29,290 nucleotides of DNA, taken from positions 25,068 to 54,357 of the forward strand of contig DDWS01000066.1 in assembly GCA_002347685.1 (NCBI GenBank). The letters are read 5' to 3'. The first letter of the stretch is position 1; the number at the start of each line of letters is the position of its first letter. Below the pieces are notes generated by a model. The model saw nothing but the letters and a program-made list of their open reading frames with translations. It searched no databases and was not told where the DNA came from. Below are positions 1 to 8,809 of the stretch, piece by piece. Source of the stretch: Syntrophaceae bacterium UBA2280. GTDB lineage: Bacteria; Desulfobacterota; Syntrophia; Syntrophales; Smithellaceae. Made by a program: the position numbers and the translations under genes.

Positions 1-84
1 CGTTAGAAATAGCGGGTTTTTTGTTTCCTTCCACCCGCCAGAGAAATGAATCCGGTGACAATCCTTGAGAAACATCGATGTGTG

Positions 85-2103
85 TTAATCCAACAGCTCC
101 CGGACCTTGCCGGAGAGTCTTTCCAGCAGAAAAGGCTTTTGGAGAAACCCGTTGCATCCTTGATCCATGATATGTTTGGCTTCGCTATTCATGCTGTAGC
201 CACTTGACAAAAGAACCCTGATGTCCGGATTCATTCCCCTGAGGCGATCAAAGGTCTCTGCACCCGACATTCCCGGCATAATCATGTCGAGAATCACCAG
301 GTCGATTTCTTTTCCATGTTCCATGTAAACATCCAACGCCTCCTGGCCGCTTTCGACAGTTAAGACCCGATAGCCGATTGACTCCAGAAGTTCCCCGCAC
401 ACTTTCAACACCATTCCTTCATCGTCTACAACAAGAATAGTCTCCGTACCTCCAACAATTTTAGCGGGTGCCGCAATCTCTTGAACCACTGCCTGTTGAG
501 AAGCGGGCAGATAGATATTGAATGTTGTTCCTTGACCGGGGGAGGTATCCACATTGATCATTCCCCCATGTCCCTTGATGATCCCATAGACCATCGCCAG
601 TCCCAGGCCTGCCCCTCTCCCGAATTTCTTGGTCGTAAAGAAAGGATCGAATATTTTGTCTTTTATTTTTTCGTCTATCCCTTCACCGGTATCGGTGACG
701 GATATCATCACATAGCGTCCCGGGTTCATGTTATAAGGAAACGCCTGTCGATCTTCGAGGACAACATTATGTGTCTCCACGGTGATCTCTCCACCGCCCG
801 GCATGGCCTGCCAGGCATTCACATACAGATTCAGCAACATCTGTTCCATTTGCCCGCGATCAACCTCCGCGCTCCATAGATCATTTGCGTATTTCCGATC
901 CATGGTGATTTCCTTTCTGGTTCTCCCGAACATTGATGCGGTTTTCTCAAGAATGTCGTTCATATCCGAAGGTTTGACCTCATATCTTCCGCCCCGGGCG
1001 AATCCCAGTAACTGCTTGGTCAGATCGGAGCCGCTTTGCACCTGTTGTTCGATCCGTTTGAGCCTTTCATAGTTGGGATCGATCGGATCCAGATTCATTA
1101 ACGCAAGGGATGCGTACCCCTGGATTCCCATCAGCAGGTTATTGAAGTCATGGGCGATACCGCCGGCCAACGTTCCGATGGATTCCATTTTATCGGCCTG
1201 TCGCAGGCGCTCTTCGAGTTTTCGCCTTTCCCGATCGGCCTTAATCCTGTCGGTAACATCTCTCGCCACGCCTCGAAACCCTGTGATCTCACCTGTTGAT
1301 TTTTTCATCGGCAAAATCGATGTTTCAAGAATTCGCCTCTGGCCGTCTTTTCTGATGACCTCATAATCCATCAGGGAACCCGGAATGCCTGTTTGATAAA
1401 CTTCCTTGAATCTCAGCGTTGCTTTCAGGGCACTTTTTTTGGAAGTATAATCCCGGTTGTTCATTCCCGTGAGTTCAATCTGGCTGTAACCGAGGGTTTT
1501 GCACATCGACTCATTAAAAAACGTGAAGTTCCCTTTCAGATTGATCTCGTAATAAGCCTCATTCATCTCCTCAAGAATGCCGCGGTAGCGCTCTTCGCTC
1601 TCCTGCAGCGCCTCTTGCGTTTGTTTTCGGTCAGTGACATCGCGCACCATCCCCCTGAAACCGACGGGATCTCCCGCTTTGCTGCGGATCAGGGACGCGG
1701 AACTCTCGACGGGATAACGGATCCCCTCCTTGGTAAGAAGCTCCCATTCCAGTCTCGTCAAGGGATCACCGGTCAGAAATATCCGGTTGTAGGCTTTCAA
1801 CACCTTTTTAGCATTTTCAGAATCGGTAAAGGTTCTGAAATTCATCCCCTTCATTTCTTCGGCGCTGTAACCGAGGTTGATCATGGCGGGTGTGTTGAAG
1901 AACGTAAAGTTTCCATTTAAATCCACTTCATAGTAAGCTTCCTGAACATTGTGCAGAATTTCACGGTATCTTTCTTCACTTTCCCTCAATGACTCCTCGA
2001 TCCGATTGCGCTTTGCTTCCATAGTTTCCAATTCCCGGATTCTTTCCCTGAGTGCGGCAATTTCCCGGTCCTGTGTGTGATTTGTCTTTGTCTGGTTGTT
2101 CAT
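85..2103 (-). CDS. PAS-domain hybrid sensor histidine kinase / response regulator
   Basis: This 672-residue protein is predicted to sense a signal and phosphorylate itself on histidine, then relay to its own receiver domain. A short coiled coil (about residues 10-45) is followed by two similar PAS domains (about 45-160 and 172-288), each ending in the VTDR motif typical of a PAC segment. The HisKA dimerisation helix carries the H-box GGIAHDFNNLL with the likely phospho-histidine at 318. An HATPase_c domain follows (about 410-530, with DTGEGI and GAGLGLAMVYGI). The C-terminal receiver has the acidic pair in VVDDEG, the likely phospho-acceptor Asp606 in ILDMIMPG and the conserved Lys656. No membrane segment is visible, so it is probably cytoplasmic. 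The start has a good ribosome site (AAGGGG). There is no DNA-binding output domain and no adjacent regulator, so its target is unknown. Confidence 0.93.
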   Translation of the reverse strand: MNNQTKTNHTQDREIAALRERIRELETMEAKRNRIEESLRESEERYREILHNVQEAYYEVDLNGNFTFFNTPAMINLGYSAEEMKGMNFRTFTDSENAKKVLKAYNRIFLTGDPLTRLEWELLTKEGIRYPVESSASLIRSKAGDPVGFRGMVRDVTDRKQTQEALQESEERYRGILEEMNEAYYEINLKGNFTFFNESMCKTLGYSQIELTGMNNRDYTSKKSALKATLRFKEVYQTGIPGSLMDYEVIRKDGQRRILETSILPMKKSTGEITGFRGVARDVTDRIKADRERRKLEERLRQADKMESIGTLAGGIAHDFNNLLMGIQGYASLALMNLDPIDPNYERLKRIEQQVQSGSDLTKQLLGFARGGRYEVKPSDMNDILEKTASMFGRTRKEITMDRKYANDLWSAEVDRGQMEQMLLNLYVNAWQAMPGGGEITVETHNVVLEDRQAFPYNMNPGRYVMISVTDTGEGIDEKIKDKIFDPFFTTKKFGRGAGLGLAMVYGIIKGHGGMINVDTSPGQGTTFNIYLPASQQAVVQEIAAPAKIVGGTETILVVDDEGMVLKVCGELLESIGYRVLTVESGQEALDVYMEHGKEIDLVILDMIMPGMSGAETFDRLRGMNPDIRVLLSSGYSMNSEAKHIMDQGCNGFLQKPFLLERLSGKVRELLD

Positions 2104-2453
2104 CTTTTCCCCTTGTCAAGCCGCCAATCTGATTGCATCCGGTTTCTTGATTGTGACCTTTGACTGTAATGGAAAGGATCGTATCACATCATCGTGTAAA
2201 TTTCATCGCGGATAAATCTCCGGATCTTACTTTTCTGAATCGACATCAGACGATTGTTTAGCTCAGAAATCATCCGGTCATTGATGATTTGACATTTGGT
2301 TTCATTCGCAATATACATAAAATCAATTTTTCGGGATGACAATAATGATCAGATTTTATCTTCAAGGGGGATTTGGGGGACGGTGAAAACCAGGTATTTT
2401 GATTTGCACTTGACTTTAAATCAGATCGCCTGCTTGTCGTATACCCTGCACAC
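2104..2453. other. Intergenic region between divergent genes
   Basis: These 350 bases separate the minus-strand kinase from the plus-strand hydrolase and should hold both promoters. I see no convincing gene, RNA or repeat. The hydrolase start has no clear Shine-Dalgarno sequence. Confidence 0.5.
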
Positions 2454-3452
2454 ATGACAGACCCTTCAAACGATATCATGCCGATCTTCAATCCCCACTG
2501 GTTTCTTCGAAACGGACACGTCCAGTCCATCCTGGCAAGTTCACACCTGCTCATCCGTCCTCGCAGTGAGTTCCAAAAAACTGCCGATCCGATGATCTTC
2601 AGCACGTCGGAGGGATCGAAACTGCTTGCCCGTCATACCCGGCACCCTCATGCAATAGGGCTGATGATCCTTCTTCACGGATGGGAAGGTTCTGACACTT
2701 CCGCCTATATGCTTTCTGCCGGATCTCATTTTTATCGGTCGGGTTTTTCAGTCATCCGCCTGAATCTGAGAGATCACGGGGAGTCTCATCATCTCAACGA
2801 AGGGATGTTTCACGGCGCCCTGATCAACGAAACCTTCGATGCGATCCACCAGGCGGCAAAAACCGCACCTGATCTTCCGGTCTACCTGCTGGGCTTTTCA
2901 CTGGGCGCCAACTTCGCGCTGCGCTGCGCGATCCGGCACGCAACAACGCCGATCGAAAACCTCAAACAAGTCTTCGCCGTCAGTCCCCCGCTGGATCCTT
3001 ACAAGACAACCCTGGCCATTGACAGCGCCCCGGCGATTTATCGAAAGTATTTTCTGAAGAAATGGAAACGCTCGCTTAGAATCAAACAGCGTCTTTTCCC
3101 TGACACCTATGCGTTCAACGCGCTGCTTGAGTCACAGACCTGCCTGGATTTAACCGAAAAAATGATGAAATATTTTCCTCAGTTTCCCTCTTACCGCGAC
3201 TACTTCAAACTCTATACGCTTACGAAGGACTCCTTTGCCGATCTGAATCTGCCGGTAAGTCTCTTTATTGCCAAAGACGATCCGGTAATTCCCGCCGACG
3301 ATTTTGATTCATTGACGGAAAATGATTTATTCCGTATAAACAGATCTGAATATGGAGGGCATTGCGGCTTCATCGATTTGTTTCCGCAACGTCGCTGGTA
3401 TAATGAGATCATCCGGAACATCATCGTTTCACCGTCAATGGACACAAAATGA
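2454..3452 (+). CDS. YheT-family alpha/beta-fold hydrolase
   Basis: This 332-residue protein belongs to the alpha/beta hydrolases of the YheT group, probable cytoplasmic esterases of unknown natural substrate. The N-terminal stretch NPHWFLRNGHVQSIL is the signature segment of that family. The nucleophile elbow is GFSLGAN with the catalytic Ser. The acid is probably the Asp pair in IAKDDPVIP, and the catalytic His lies in GGHCGFID near the C-terminus. The order Ser, Asp, His and the length fit the family. The first ATG lacks a clear ribosome site, and an in-frame ATG eight codons later is an alternative start. It overlaps the following Nudix gene by ATGA, so the two are probably co-translated. 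Confidence 0.88.
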   Translation: MTDPSNDIMPIFNPHWFLRNGHVQSILASSHLLIRPRSEFQKTADPMIFSTSEGSKLLARHTRHPHAIGLMILLHGWEGSDTSAYMLSAGSHFYRSGFSVIRLNLRDHGESHHLNEGMFHGALINETFDAIHQAAKTAPDLPVYLLGFSLGANFALRCAIRHATTPIENLKQVFAVSPPLDPYKTTLAIDSAPAIYRKYFLKKWKRSLRIKQRLFPDTYAFNALLESQTCLDLTEKMMKYFPQFPSYRDYFKLYTLTKDSFADLNLPVSLFIAKDDPVIPADDFDSLTENDLFRINRSEYGGHCGFIDLFPQRRWYNEIIRNIIVSPSMDTK

Positions 3453-4285
3453 ATCCCGAGTTCTTCACCGTCAAAGATCTTTTCCCTGCAAGAGCCGCCT
3501 TGAGACTCCAAAATACACCTCTGGACTATGAACAGAAATTTTCGCTGATCCATCCTTCCGGGCAAACCGTTACAAAACATCATGCGGCAGGTGTCGTTGT
3601 ACTTCTGTTGTATAAAAACTCCGAATATGTCTTTCAACTGATCAAACGATCTGTTCATGTCACTCAATCAGGAGACGTCAGTTGTCCCGGAGGGATCCTG
3701 GAGCCGTCCACCGATGAAATGCTCAGCCATATTTTATTACATACCGGCACGATCCGCACAATCGACGACCGGACACTCAACGATCTTCCCTTTTACAATG
3801 AGCAGACATCAAATTTAATCCGGCTTTTTCTGATGAACGCTCTTCGTGAAGCCTGGGAGGAAATCGGCTTGAGCCCTCTTAATGTCAGGTTCCTGGGCGC
3901 TCTGCCCTCTTACTCGCTGACATACTTCACCCGTACAATCTTCCCGGTTGTCTGCCTGACTTCGACCCCCTTTGAATATCGGGAAAACGACGAAGTGGAA
4001 AAAATACTGGAGGTCCCTTTGAGCCTCTTTTTCAAGAACTCTTCATATGCCGATCTGGAAATCCGCTCTGCTTCGGGGGACGAGGACCCCCGCTACCAGG
4101 TTAAATTTCCCTGCCTGGTCATTCCGGACGGGCAAAACGGTGAAGATATCCTATGGGGTGCGACTTTTTATATTCTCACCCGATTTTTAGAAATGGTCTC
4201 CGGCGAGTCGCTTCCCATCACCCCCGCCTTGAAGACTGTTACAAAAACGCTTTCGACGGATTATGCATCAGGGAAACACGGATGA
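3449..4285 (+). CDS. Nudix hydrolase, CoA pyrophosphatase-like, with an insertion in the Nudix box
   Basis: This 278-residue Nudix hydrolase most resembles the CoA/NADH pyrophosphatase (NudL/YeaB) group, which splits nucleoside-diphosphate-linked cofactors. The second half of the Nudix motif, ALREAWEEIGL, is intact and carries the metal-binding glutamates. The first half (SCPGGILEP) is separated from it by about 50 residues instead of the usual 15-20, so about 30-35 residues are inserted inside the motif loop. The start overlaps the upstream hydrolase stop (ATGA), and the stop lies next to the HAD phosphatase start, suggesting one transcript for the three genes. The substrate is not certain. 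Confidence 0.82.
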   Translation: MNPEFFTVKDLFPARAALRLQNTPLDYEQKFSLIHPSGQTVTKHHAAGVVVLLLYKNSEYVFQLIKRSVHVTQSGDVSCPGGILEPSTDEMLSHILLHTGTIRTIDDRTLNDLPFYNEQTSNLIRLFLMNALREAWEEIGLSPLNVRFLGALPSYSLTYFTRTIFPVVCLTSTPFEYRENDEVEKILEVPLSLFFKNSSYADLEIRSASGDEDPRYQVKFPCLVIPDGQNGEDILWGATFYILTRFLEMVSGESLPITPALKTVTKTLSTDYASGKHG

Positions 4286-4286
4286 C

Positions 4287-4964
4287 ATGAGCACTTTATG
4301 GATGGATGAAGTCCGCCTCAATACGGTCGTCTTTGATTTTGACGGAACACTGGCCCGACTCAATATTGATTTTCATTTGATGCGGCAAGCCATCCTGAAA
4401 CTGATTGGCCGATGGGGGATAACGCCGGGAAACCCGGATGTTTCATATGTTCTGGAAATGATCCATGAATCCGAAACCCTGCTTTCTTCACAATCGCTTC
4501 ATGATGCCCGCGCCTTCAGCTCCGAGGCTTTCCGGATTATTGAAAGCATAGAAATCCGGGCGGCGGAAAACGGCGAGTTATTCGAATGGACGCGCGAACT
4601 GTTCATCGGTTTGCACGCGGCAAATATTCATACCGGTATCATCACCAGAAACTGCACCAAAGCAGTCTTTACGGTCTTTCCTGACATTGCAAACCATTGT
4701 GATGTGGTGATCTGCCGAGACGATATCGAACGCGTCAAACCCCATCCTGATCACTTAAACCGTGCACTCATTCAGCTTGGCAGCCGGCCTTGTGACACGC
4801 TCATGGTCGGTGATCATCCTCTGGATGTTGAAGCAGGCCGGACCTCGGGCGCCTGGAGCGCCGGTGTCCTCACCGGCCGCCATTCCCGGGAGGATTTTAT
4901 TCGCTCCGGCGCTCATTGGGTCCTCAATCGCGCTTCCGATCTGCTTGAAACGATCCGGCCATAG
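4287..4964 (+). CDS. HAD-superfamily phosphatase (Gph-like)
   Basis: The protein is a 225-residue haloacid-dehalogenase-type hydrolase with all four motifs in order: motif I VFDFDGTLA (nucleophile and acid Asp), motif II in GIITRN (Thr), motif III Lys in ERVKPHP, and motif IV MVGDHPLDVEAG. A helical cap between motifs I and II is typical of phosphoglycolate-phosphatase-like enzymes. The ATG at 4287, one base after the Nudix stop, is preferred. An upstream in-frame ATG at 4263 lies inside the Nudix gene and would only add a poorly conserved tail. The substrate cannot be named from sequence. Confidence 0.85.
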   Translation: MSTLWMDEVRLNTVVFDFDGTLARLNIDFHLMRQAILKLIGRWGITPGNPDVSYVLEMIHESETLLSSQSLHDARAFSSEAFRIIESIEIRAAENGELFEWTRELFIGLHAANIHTGIITRNCTKAVFTVFPDIANHCDVVICRDDIERVKPHPDHLNRALIQLGSRPCDTLMVGDHPLDVEAGRTSGAWSAGVLTGRHSREDFIRSGAHWVLNRASDLLETIRP

Positions 4965-5082
4965 TATTTTTGCGGACAAGCATCTTCCATTGACATATCC
5001 GGTTTTTTTTTATACGAACTCTCAGCGAAAAAGACAGCAACCAAAGCACTAAACGATAACAGCACCATCCGAGGAGATATCC

Positions 5083-6420
5083 ATGAATCCCCATGTTTTT
5101 CGAGAATATGACGTCCGTGGCGTAGTTGACCGCGATTTAAATAGAGATTTTGTATTTCAGCTGGGCCAGTCCATAGGCACTTACGCCGCCGCGCATCAAA
5201 TAAAAATGATGACCGTCGGGCGGGATTGCCGGCTGAGCTCGGAAGCCTATCATGAATATCTCATCTCTGGGATCAATGCCGCCGGAATCGACACGGTCGA
5301 CATCGGTCTTTGCGCCACACCCATGCTGTATTTTTCCATCCGCCATTTCAGCGCTGGCGGAGGGGTCATGGTCACGGGAAGCCACAACCCGCCGGAGTTT
5401 AACGGATTTAAAATCTGCATCGGATACGACTCCATTCACGGCGAACAGATTCAGGATCTCAGAAGAATTATCGAATCCGGAAGCTACTCCATCGGCGCCG
5501 GTTCCAACCGGGTTCAGGAAATCACCGACGATTACGCCAACTATCTTTTTGACCATGTAAAAATCAACAAAGCCTTCAGAATCGTTCTCGACGCGGGCAG
5601 TGGTGTCGGCGGTCAGTTTGCACTGCCTATTCTCCGGCGCATGGGATGTGATGTCACCTGCCTGTACTGCGAACCGGACGGTCGGTTTCCCCACCACTTT
5701 CCTGATCCCACCGTCGAAGAGAACCTAACGGACCTGATTCGTCTGGTTTCAGAAAAAAAAGCGGATTTGGGCATCGCCTTCGACGGAGACGCGGATCGCA
5801 TCGGTGTGATCAGTGATACCGGGGAAATAGTCTGGGGGGACAAGTTGCTTTTATTATTCGCCCGCGCCATTTTGAAAGACCGTCCCGGCGCCACGATCAT
5901 CGGAGAGGTCAAATGTTCGCAGGTGTTATACGATGACATCTTCAAGCACGGCGGACAAGCAATCATGTGGAAAGCGGGTCACTCTCTGATCAAGGCCAAA
6001 ATGAAAGAGTCAGGGGCCGTTTTAGGAGGGGAAATGAGCGGCCATTTGTTTTTTGCCGACCGCTATTTCGGATACGACGACGCAATTTACGCCGCCATCC
6101 GGCTTTTGGAAATCCTGTCTGAAACCGGACTGAAGATGAGCGAATTGCTTTCAGATGTTCCGCAGACCTTTGCCACACCTGAAATTCGCATGGACTGTGA
6201 CGATGACAGGAAAAAAACCGTGGTCGAGAAAATCAAACACCACTACCGGAACATACCAGACGTCATTGACATCGACGGTGTCCGCATCCCGTTTGAAGAA
6301 GGCTGGGCGCTTGTTCGCTGCTCAAATACACAGCCGGTGGTCGTCCTTCGTTTCGAGGCGTCCTCCGAGGAAAGCCTCCGCGCCATCCGCGCTGAAGTCG
6401 AAGGACTTTTGTCTTCCTGA
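5083..6420 (+). CDS. manB: Phosphomannomutase/phosphoglucomutase
   Basis: This 445-residue alpha-D-phosphohexomutase interconverts the 1- and 6-phosphates of mannose or glucose, supplying GDP-mannose and other sugar-nucleotide precursors for surface polysaccharide. The active-site phosphoserine loop is VTGSHNPPEFNGF with Ser100. The metal loop is FDGDADRIG (about residue 237), the sugar-binding loop is GGEMSGHLFF (about 319) and the C-terminal phosphate-binding loop is VRCSNTQPVVVLRFEA. Length and order match the AlgC/ManB group, which often accepts both sugars. A GAGGAGATATCC ribosome site precedes the ATG. It ends ten bases from the convergent kinase gene, and no terminator is visible between them. 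Confidence 0.93.
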   Translation: MNPHVFREYDVRGVVDRDLNRDFVFQLGQSIGTYAAAHQIKMMTVGRDCRLSSEAYHEYLISGINAAGIDTVDIGLCATPMLYFSIRHFSAGGGVMVTGSHNPPEFNGFKICIGYDSIHGEQIQDLRRIIESGSYSIGAGSNRVQEITDDYANYLFDHVKINKAFRIVLDAGSGVGGQFALPILRRMGCDVTCLYCEPDGRFPHHFPDPTVEENLTDLIRLVSEKKADLGIAFDGDADRIGVISDTGEIVWGDKLLLLFARAILKDRPGATIIGEVKCSQVLYDDIFKHGGQAIMWKAGHSLIKAKMKESGAVLGGEMSGHLFFADRYFGYDDAIYAAIRLLEILSETGLKMSELLSDVPQTFATPEIRMDCDDDRKKTVVEKIKHHYRNIPDVIDIDGVRIPFEEGWALVRCSNTQPVVVLRFEASSEESLRAIRAEVEGLLSS

Positions 6421-6430
6421 CGTGTTCTCA

Positions 6431-6955
6431 TCATAGTGGGAAAATGATCCGATGGAGCTGATCTTGCGCGTCTTCTGTGGTGCCGGTGTTGAGCACATAA
6501 GCGTCAGCCAGCGCGATGCAGACCGCCACACCATACTCGATCTCGCGTCGATCTCTTTGATCGAAATGAGCGACGGAATCATCCGCCCTGCCCCTTTGTA
6601 TGATCCGCTCCAGCCTCATGGATCTCGGGGCGACAACCGCCACAAGGGTGCAAAACGCTGTGCTTCGGATCCATTCGACCTCCTGCCAGGATCGTATGCC
6701 TTCCAGAAAAACCACATCCGCACTCTGCTTCAGCACTTCATCTAACGCCATTCGTGTGACGCCCAGTCCGTCTGTTCCCCTCATTTTTGTGGAAATCATA
6801 GCCGCTGTCTGTGCATCCGCGTTGAGGCCTCGCCTCGAGATTTCCGCACGGACAAAATCACCCGTGGAAAAATGGGGATATTGATACCTGCTGGCATATT
6901 GAGCGGCGACGTTCTTTCCTGCCGCCGGCATCCCCGTCACAACAATCAGTTTCAT
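6431..6955 (-). CDS. Small P-loop nucleotide kinase (UPF0200/AAA_17-like)
   Basis: The 174-residue protein starts with a beta strand and Walker A loop, IVVTGMPAAGKN. Next come an NMP-kinase-like acceptor region (HFSTGDFVRAEISRRG), a Walker B-like strand VVFLEGIRS and a lid with several arginines (RLERIIQRGRADD). This layout resembles UPF0200-type kinases, best known from archaea and related to adenylate and dephospho-CoA kinases. The true substrate is unknown. I chose the ATG at 6955 because the P-loop strand starts there and AGGAGG lies just upstream, although with short spacing. An upstream ATG at 6973 would add six residues and read through that ribosome site. Confidence 0.75.
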   Translation of the reverse strand: MKLIVVTGMPAAGKNVAAQYASRYQYPHFSTGDFVRAEISRRGLNADAQTAAMISTKMRGTDGLGVTRMALDEVLKQSADVVFLEGIRSWQEVEWIRSTAFCTLVAVVAPRSMRLERIIQRGRADDSVAHFDQRDRREIEYGVAVCIALADAYVLNTGTTEDAQDQLHRIIFPL

Positions 6956-7184
6956 AAGCCTCCTGAGGATCATTTTTTATACTACATCATAGCCAGGTTT
7001 TTTTCACAAAACAACTGCATTGTGGAAAAGCATCATCCGCTGCTTTTCCCCCGATGCTTTTTGAGAAGAAATGAATGCTTTTTTTTATTGAATATTTTTT
7101 AATATTATGCAATCTTTACGATACTTTTTAAACAGACAACCTATTGTGTTGTTAAACGCAAACTTGAATCAAGGAGTCGTCATT

Positions 7185-8591
7185 ATGAAAATTTCGTATC
7201 GCATTTTGTTTGCACTACTGATGAGCTTGCTTTTATTCGGTTGCGGCGATAAAACGGCAGGCATCGAAGGAAAAGTCATCGACGGCCAGGGGAAACCTAT
7301 CCGTGATGTTTCTGTCATTATCAAGCAAGTACAGCCTACCGCAGGTTATGAACAATTTGAAACAAAAACCGGACCGGATGGAACATTTAGCATGTCCGGC
7401 CTGTTGCCTTTATCGGACTATACAATTTCTCCGCTTTCCGATAAATGGAAAACACAGGTCACCGGGCGTGCCACAACCCTTGAAGCCGGGAAAATACTGG
7501 TTATCGCCAAGCCCATCATGATTCGCTACCAGGTTTTCAACGACGCGTCCGTCCTGGATTCCAAGACAGGTCAGCAGTGGTTTCTTCACCCCGTGAGCGA
7601 CCAAACGGCCGACACGGTCTTGCAAACCGTCGCCAGTCTCAACATCGGCGGCTTCAATGACTGGCGCCTTCCCACAAGAGAGGAACTCACCGCGCTTGAA
7701 GAGGAAAAAGCGCCTTCCAAACCGGATGCAGAGGCCGTTTTTGTTCAAAAAACCTGCTGTGCCTGGGTGATTGAACCGGATTCGGATGTTGTGGACTGGA
7801 AATTTTATATCGAAGATAAAAACGAATTCTGGCTCTCCAATCAAGACACACCTGATAACCGTGTGATTGTTGTCAGAGACTTTAAAGGCGACGTTGAGAA
7901 GGTTGACGCAAAACCGGCTGCTCCTGTTGTCGCTGAAACACCTGCCGCTGAAACACCGGCGCCGGCCGCCGTTGAAGCGCAGGCCCCGGCGGTAAGAACA
8001 GATTCCGGCGTTCGCGTCGCCTCCAGGAAGGCCTGCGCGGAAAAGAGAGCGTCTGCCGCCGCAGGAACCCCGGCGCCTGCCGTTGCGGGAACTCCGGGAC
8101 CTGCCGCCATTGAACCGCAGGTCCCCGCCGCAAAAGCAGATCCCGGTGTTCGTGTCGCCTCCAGGAAAGCCTGCGCGGATGGAAAAAAAGAAGTCGTTGC
8201 CAAACAGAAGGAAGCCGTCGTCACAGCGGTGGAACCTGCCAAAACAGGCAAGGTAATTACCCTACATTTTGAAACGGGTAAAACCACTTTGAATCCTCAG
8301 GAACTTGTACGCCTCAAAACGTTCTATTCTCAAATCAGGAACATCAAGGGCACGATCGTCATTGACGGTCATTGCGATTCTACGCGTCTTGATAACGCCG
8401 GCTTGAACCTCAGGATTTCGCTGGACCGTTCATACAACGTAGCCACAGCGCTCAAACGTATGGGGTTGAGTCACAATACAGTCGTTTTTGAACTGCGAGG
8501 GATGGGCGAGGGAAAGCCGGTTGCCTCCAACGATACGGCTGAAGGCAGGAAACAAAACCGGCGTGTAGAAATCACCTTTATCGAAGGTTAG
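7185..8591 (+). CDS. Lipoprotein with Ig-like, DUF1566-like and OmpA peptidoglycan-binding domains
   Basis: The start at 7185 has AAGGAG eight bases upstream and opens a lipoprotein signal peptide with lipobox LLLFGC (mature Cys20). An upstream in-frame ATG at 7107 would bury that signal. After the lipid anchor come a carboxypeptidase-regulatory-like beta sandwich (about 27-95, GKVIDGQGKPIRDVSV), a DUF1566/Lcl-type module (about 105-235, with GGFNDWRLPTREEL and EFWLSNQ), a long Ala/Pro/Val linker (about 240-350) and an OmpA-family C-terminal domain (about 357-468, with DGHCDSTRLDNAGLNLRISLDRS). The last domain should bind peptidoglycan, tethering the outer membrane to the wall. The linker holds a duplicated unit built around VRVASRKACA, with two extra cysteines. 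The function of the middle domains is unknown. Confidence 0.86.
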   Translation: MKISYRILFALLMSLLLFGCGDKTAGIEGKVIDGQGKPIRDVSVIIKQVQPTAGYEQFETKTGPDGTFSMSGLLPLSDYTISPLSDKWKTQVTGRATTLEAGKILVIAKPIMIRYQVFNDASVLDSKTGQQWFLHPVSDQTADTVLQTVASLNIGGFNDWRLPTREELTALEEEKAPSKPDAEAVFVQKTCCAWVIEPDSDVVDWKFYIEDKNEFWLSNQDTPDNRVIVVRDFKGDVEKVDAKPAAPVVAETPAAETPAPAAVEAQAPAVRTDSGVRVASRKACAEKRASAAAGTPAPAVAGTPGPAAIEPQVPAAKADPGVRVASRKACADGKKEVVAKQKEAVVTAVEPAKTGKVITLHFETGKTTLNPQELVRLKTFYSQIRNIKGTIVIDGHCDSTRLDNAGLNLRISLDRSYNVATALKRMGLSHNTVVFELRGMGEGKPVASNDTAEGRKQNRRVEITFIEG

Positions 8592-8610
8592 AAGACACTC
8601 CCTCATTATT

Positions 8611-8652
8611 CCAGTAAAAAAGCCCCCTGTTTTCAGGGGGCTTTTTTACTGG
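8611..8652. terminator. Bidirectional rho-independent terminator
   Basis: A perfect palindrome of two 19-base arms (CCAGTAAAAAAGCCCCCTG and its complement) around a TTTT loop, with A and T tracts on both sides of the GC core. It closes the lipoprotein gene on the + strand. Before insertion it would also have terminated tRNA-Pro on the - strand, since its last bases overlap the tRNA CCA end. Confidence 0.93.
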
Positions 8653-8698
8653 TCGGGGCGAGGTGATTCGAACACCTGACATCCTGCTCCCAAAGCAG
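8644..8698 (-). repeat. Left attachment site (tRNA-Pro 3' fragment)
   Basis: These 55 bases are identical to 16771-16825. They contain the tRNA CCA end, the acceptor 3' strand, the T arm, the variable region and most of the anticodon stem-loop (CTGCTCCCAAAGCAG on the + strand). Homology stops right after the anticodon stem, so the D arm and acceptor 5' strand are missing and this is not a working tRNA gene. Confidence 0.95.
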
Positions 8699-8699
8699 T

Positions 8700-8727
8700 T
8701 TTTCATACATTTCAATACTTTTCATAC
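8700..8727 (+). repeat. TTTTCATAC direct repeats beside the left att site
   Basis: TTTTCATAC occurs at 8700-8708 and 8719-8727 with a degenerate copy (TTTCAATAC) between. Spaced repeats right next to the core site and the integrase gene are the usual form of arm-type recombinase or excisionase sites. The function is inferred. Confidence 0.45.
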
Positions 8728-8809
8728 CTTTTCACTTATTCTATATTTACTTGCAATTAAAGACTTTTTCCTGTATTTATCTTTTCAAGACGTTTCAAGC
8801 AGCGTCATA

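Noticed and set aside
1393..1920. 175-codon open frame on the + strand
   Set aside because: Antisense to the PAS domains of the hybrid kinase, which are well supported.
8644..8698. Second tRNA-Pro gene
   Set aside because: It contains only the 3' part; D arm and acceptor 5' strand are absent, so it is an attachment site remnant.
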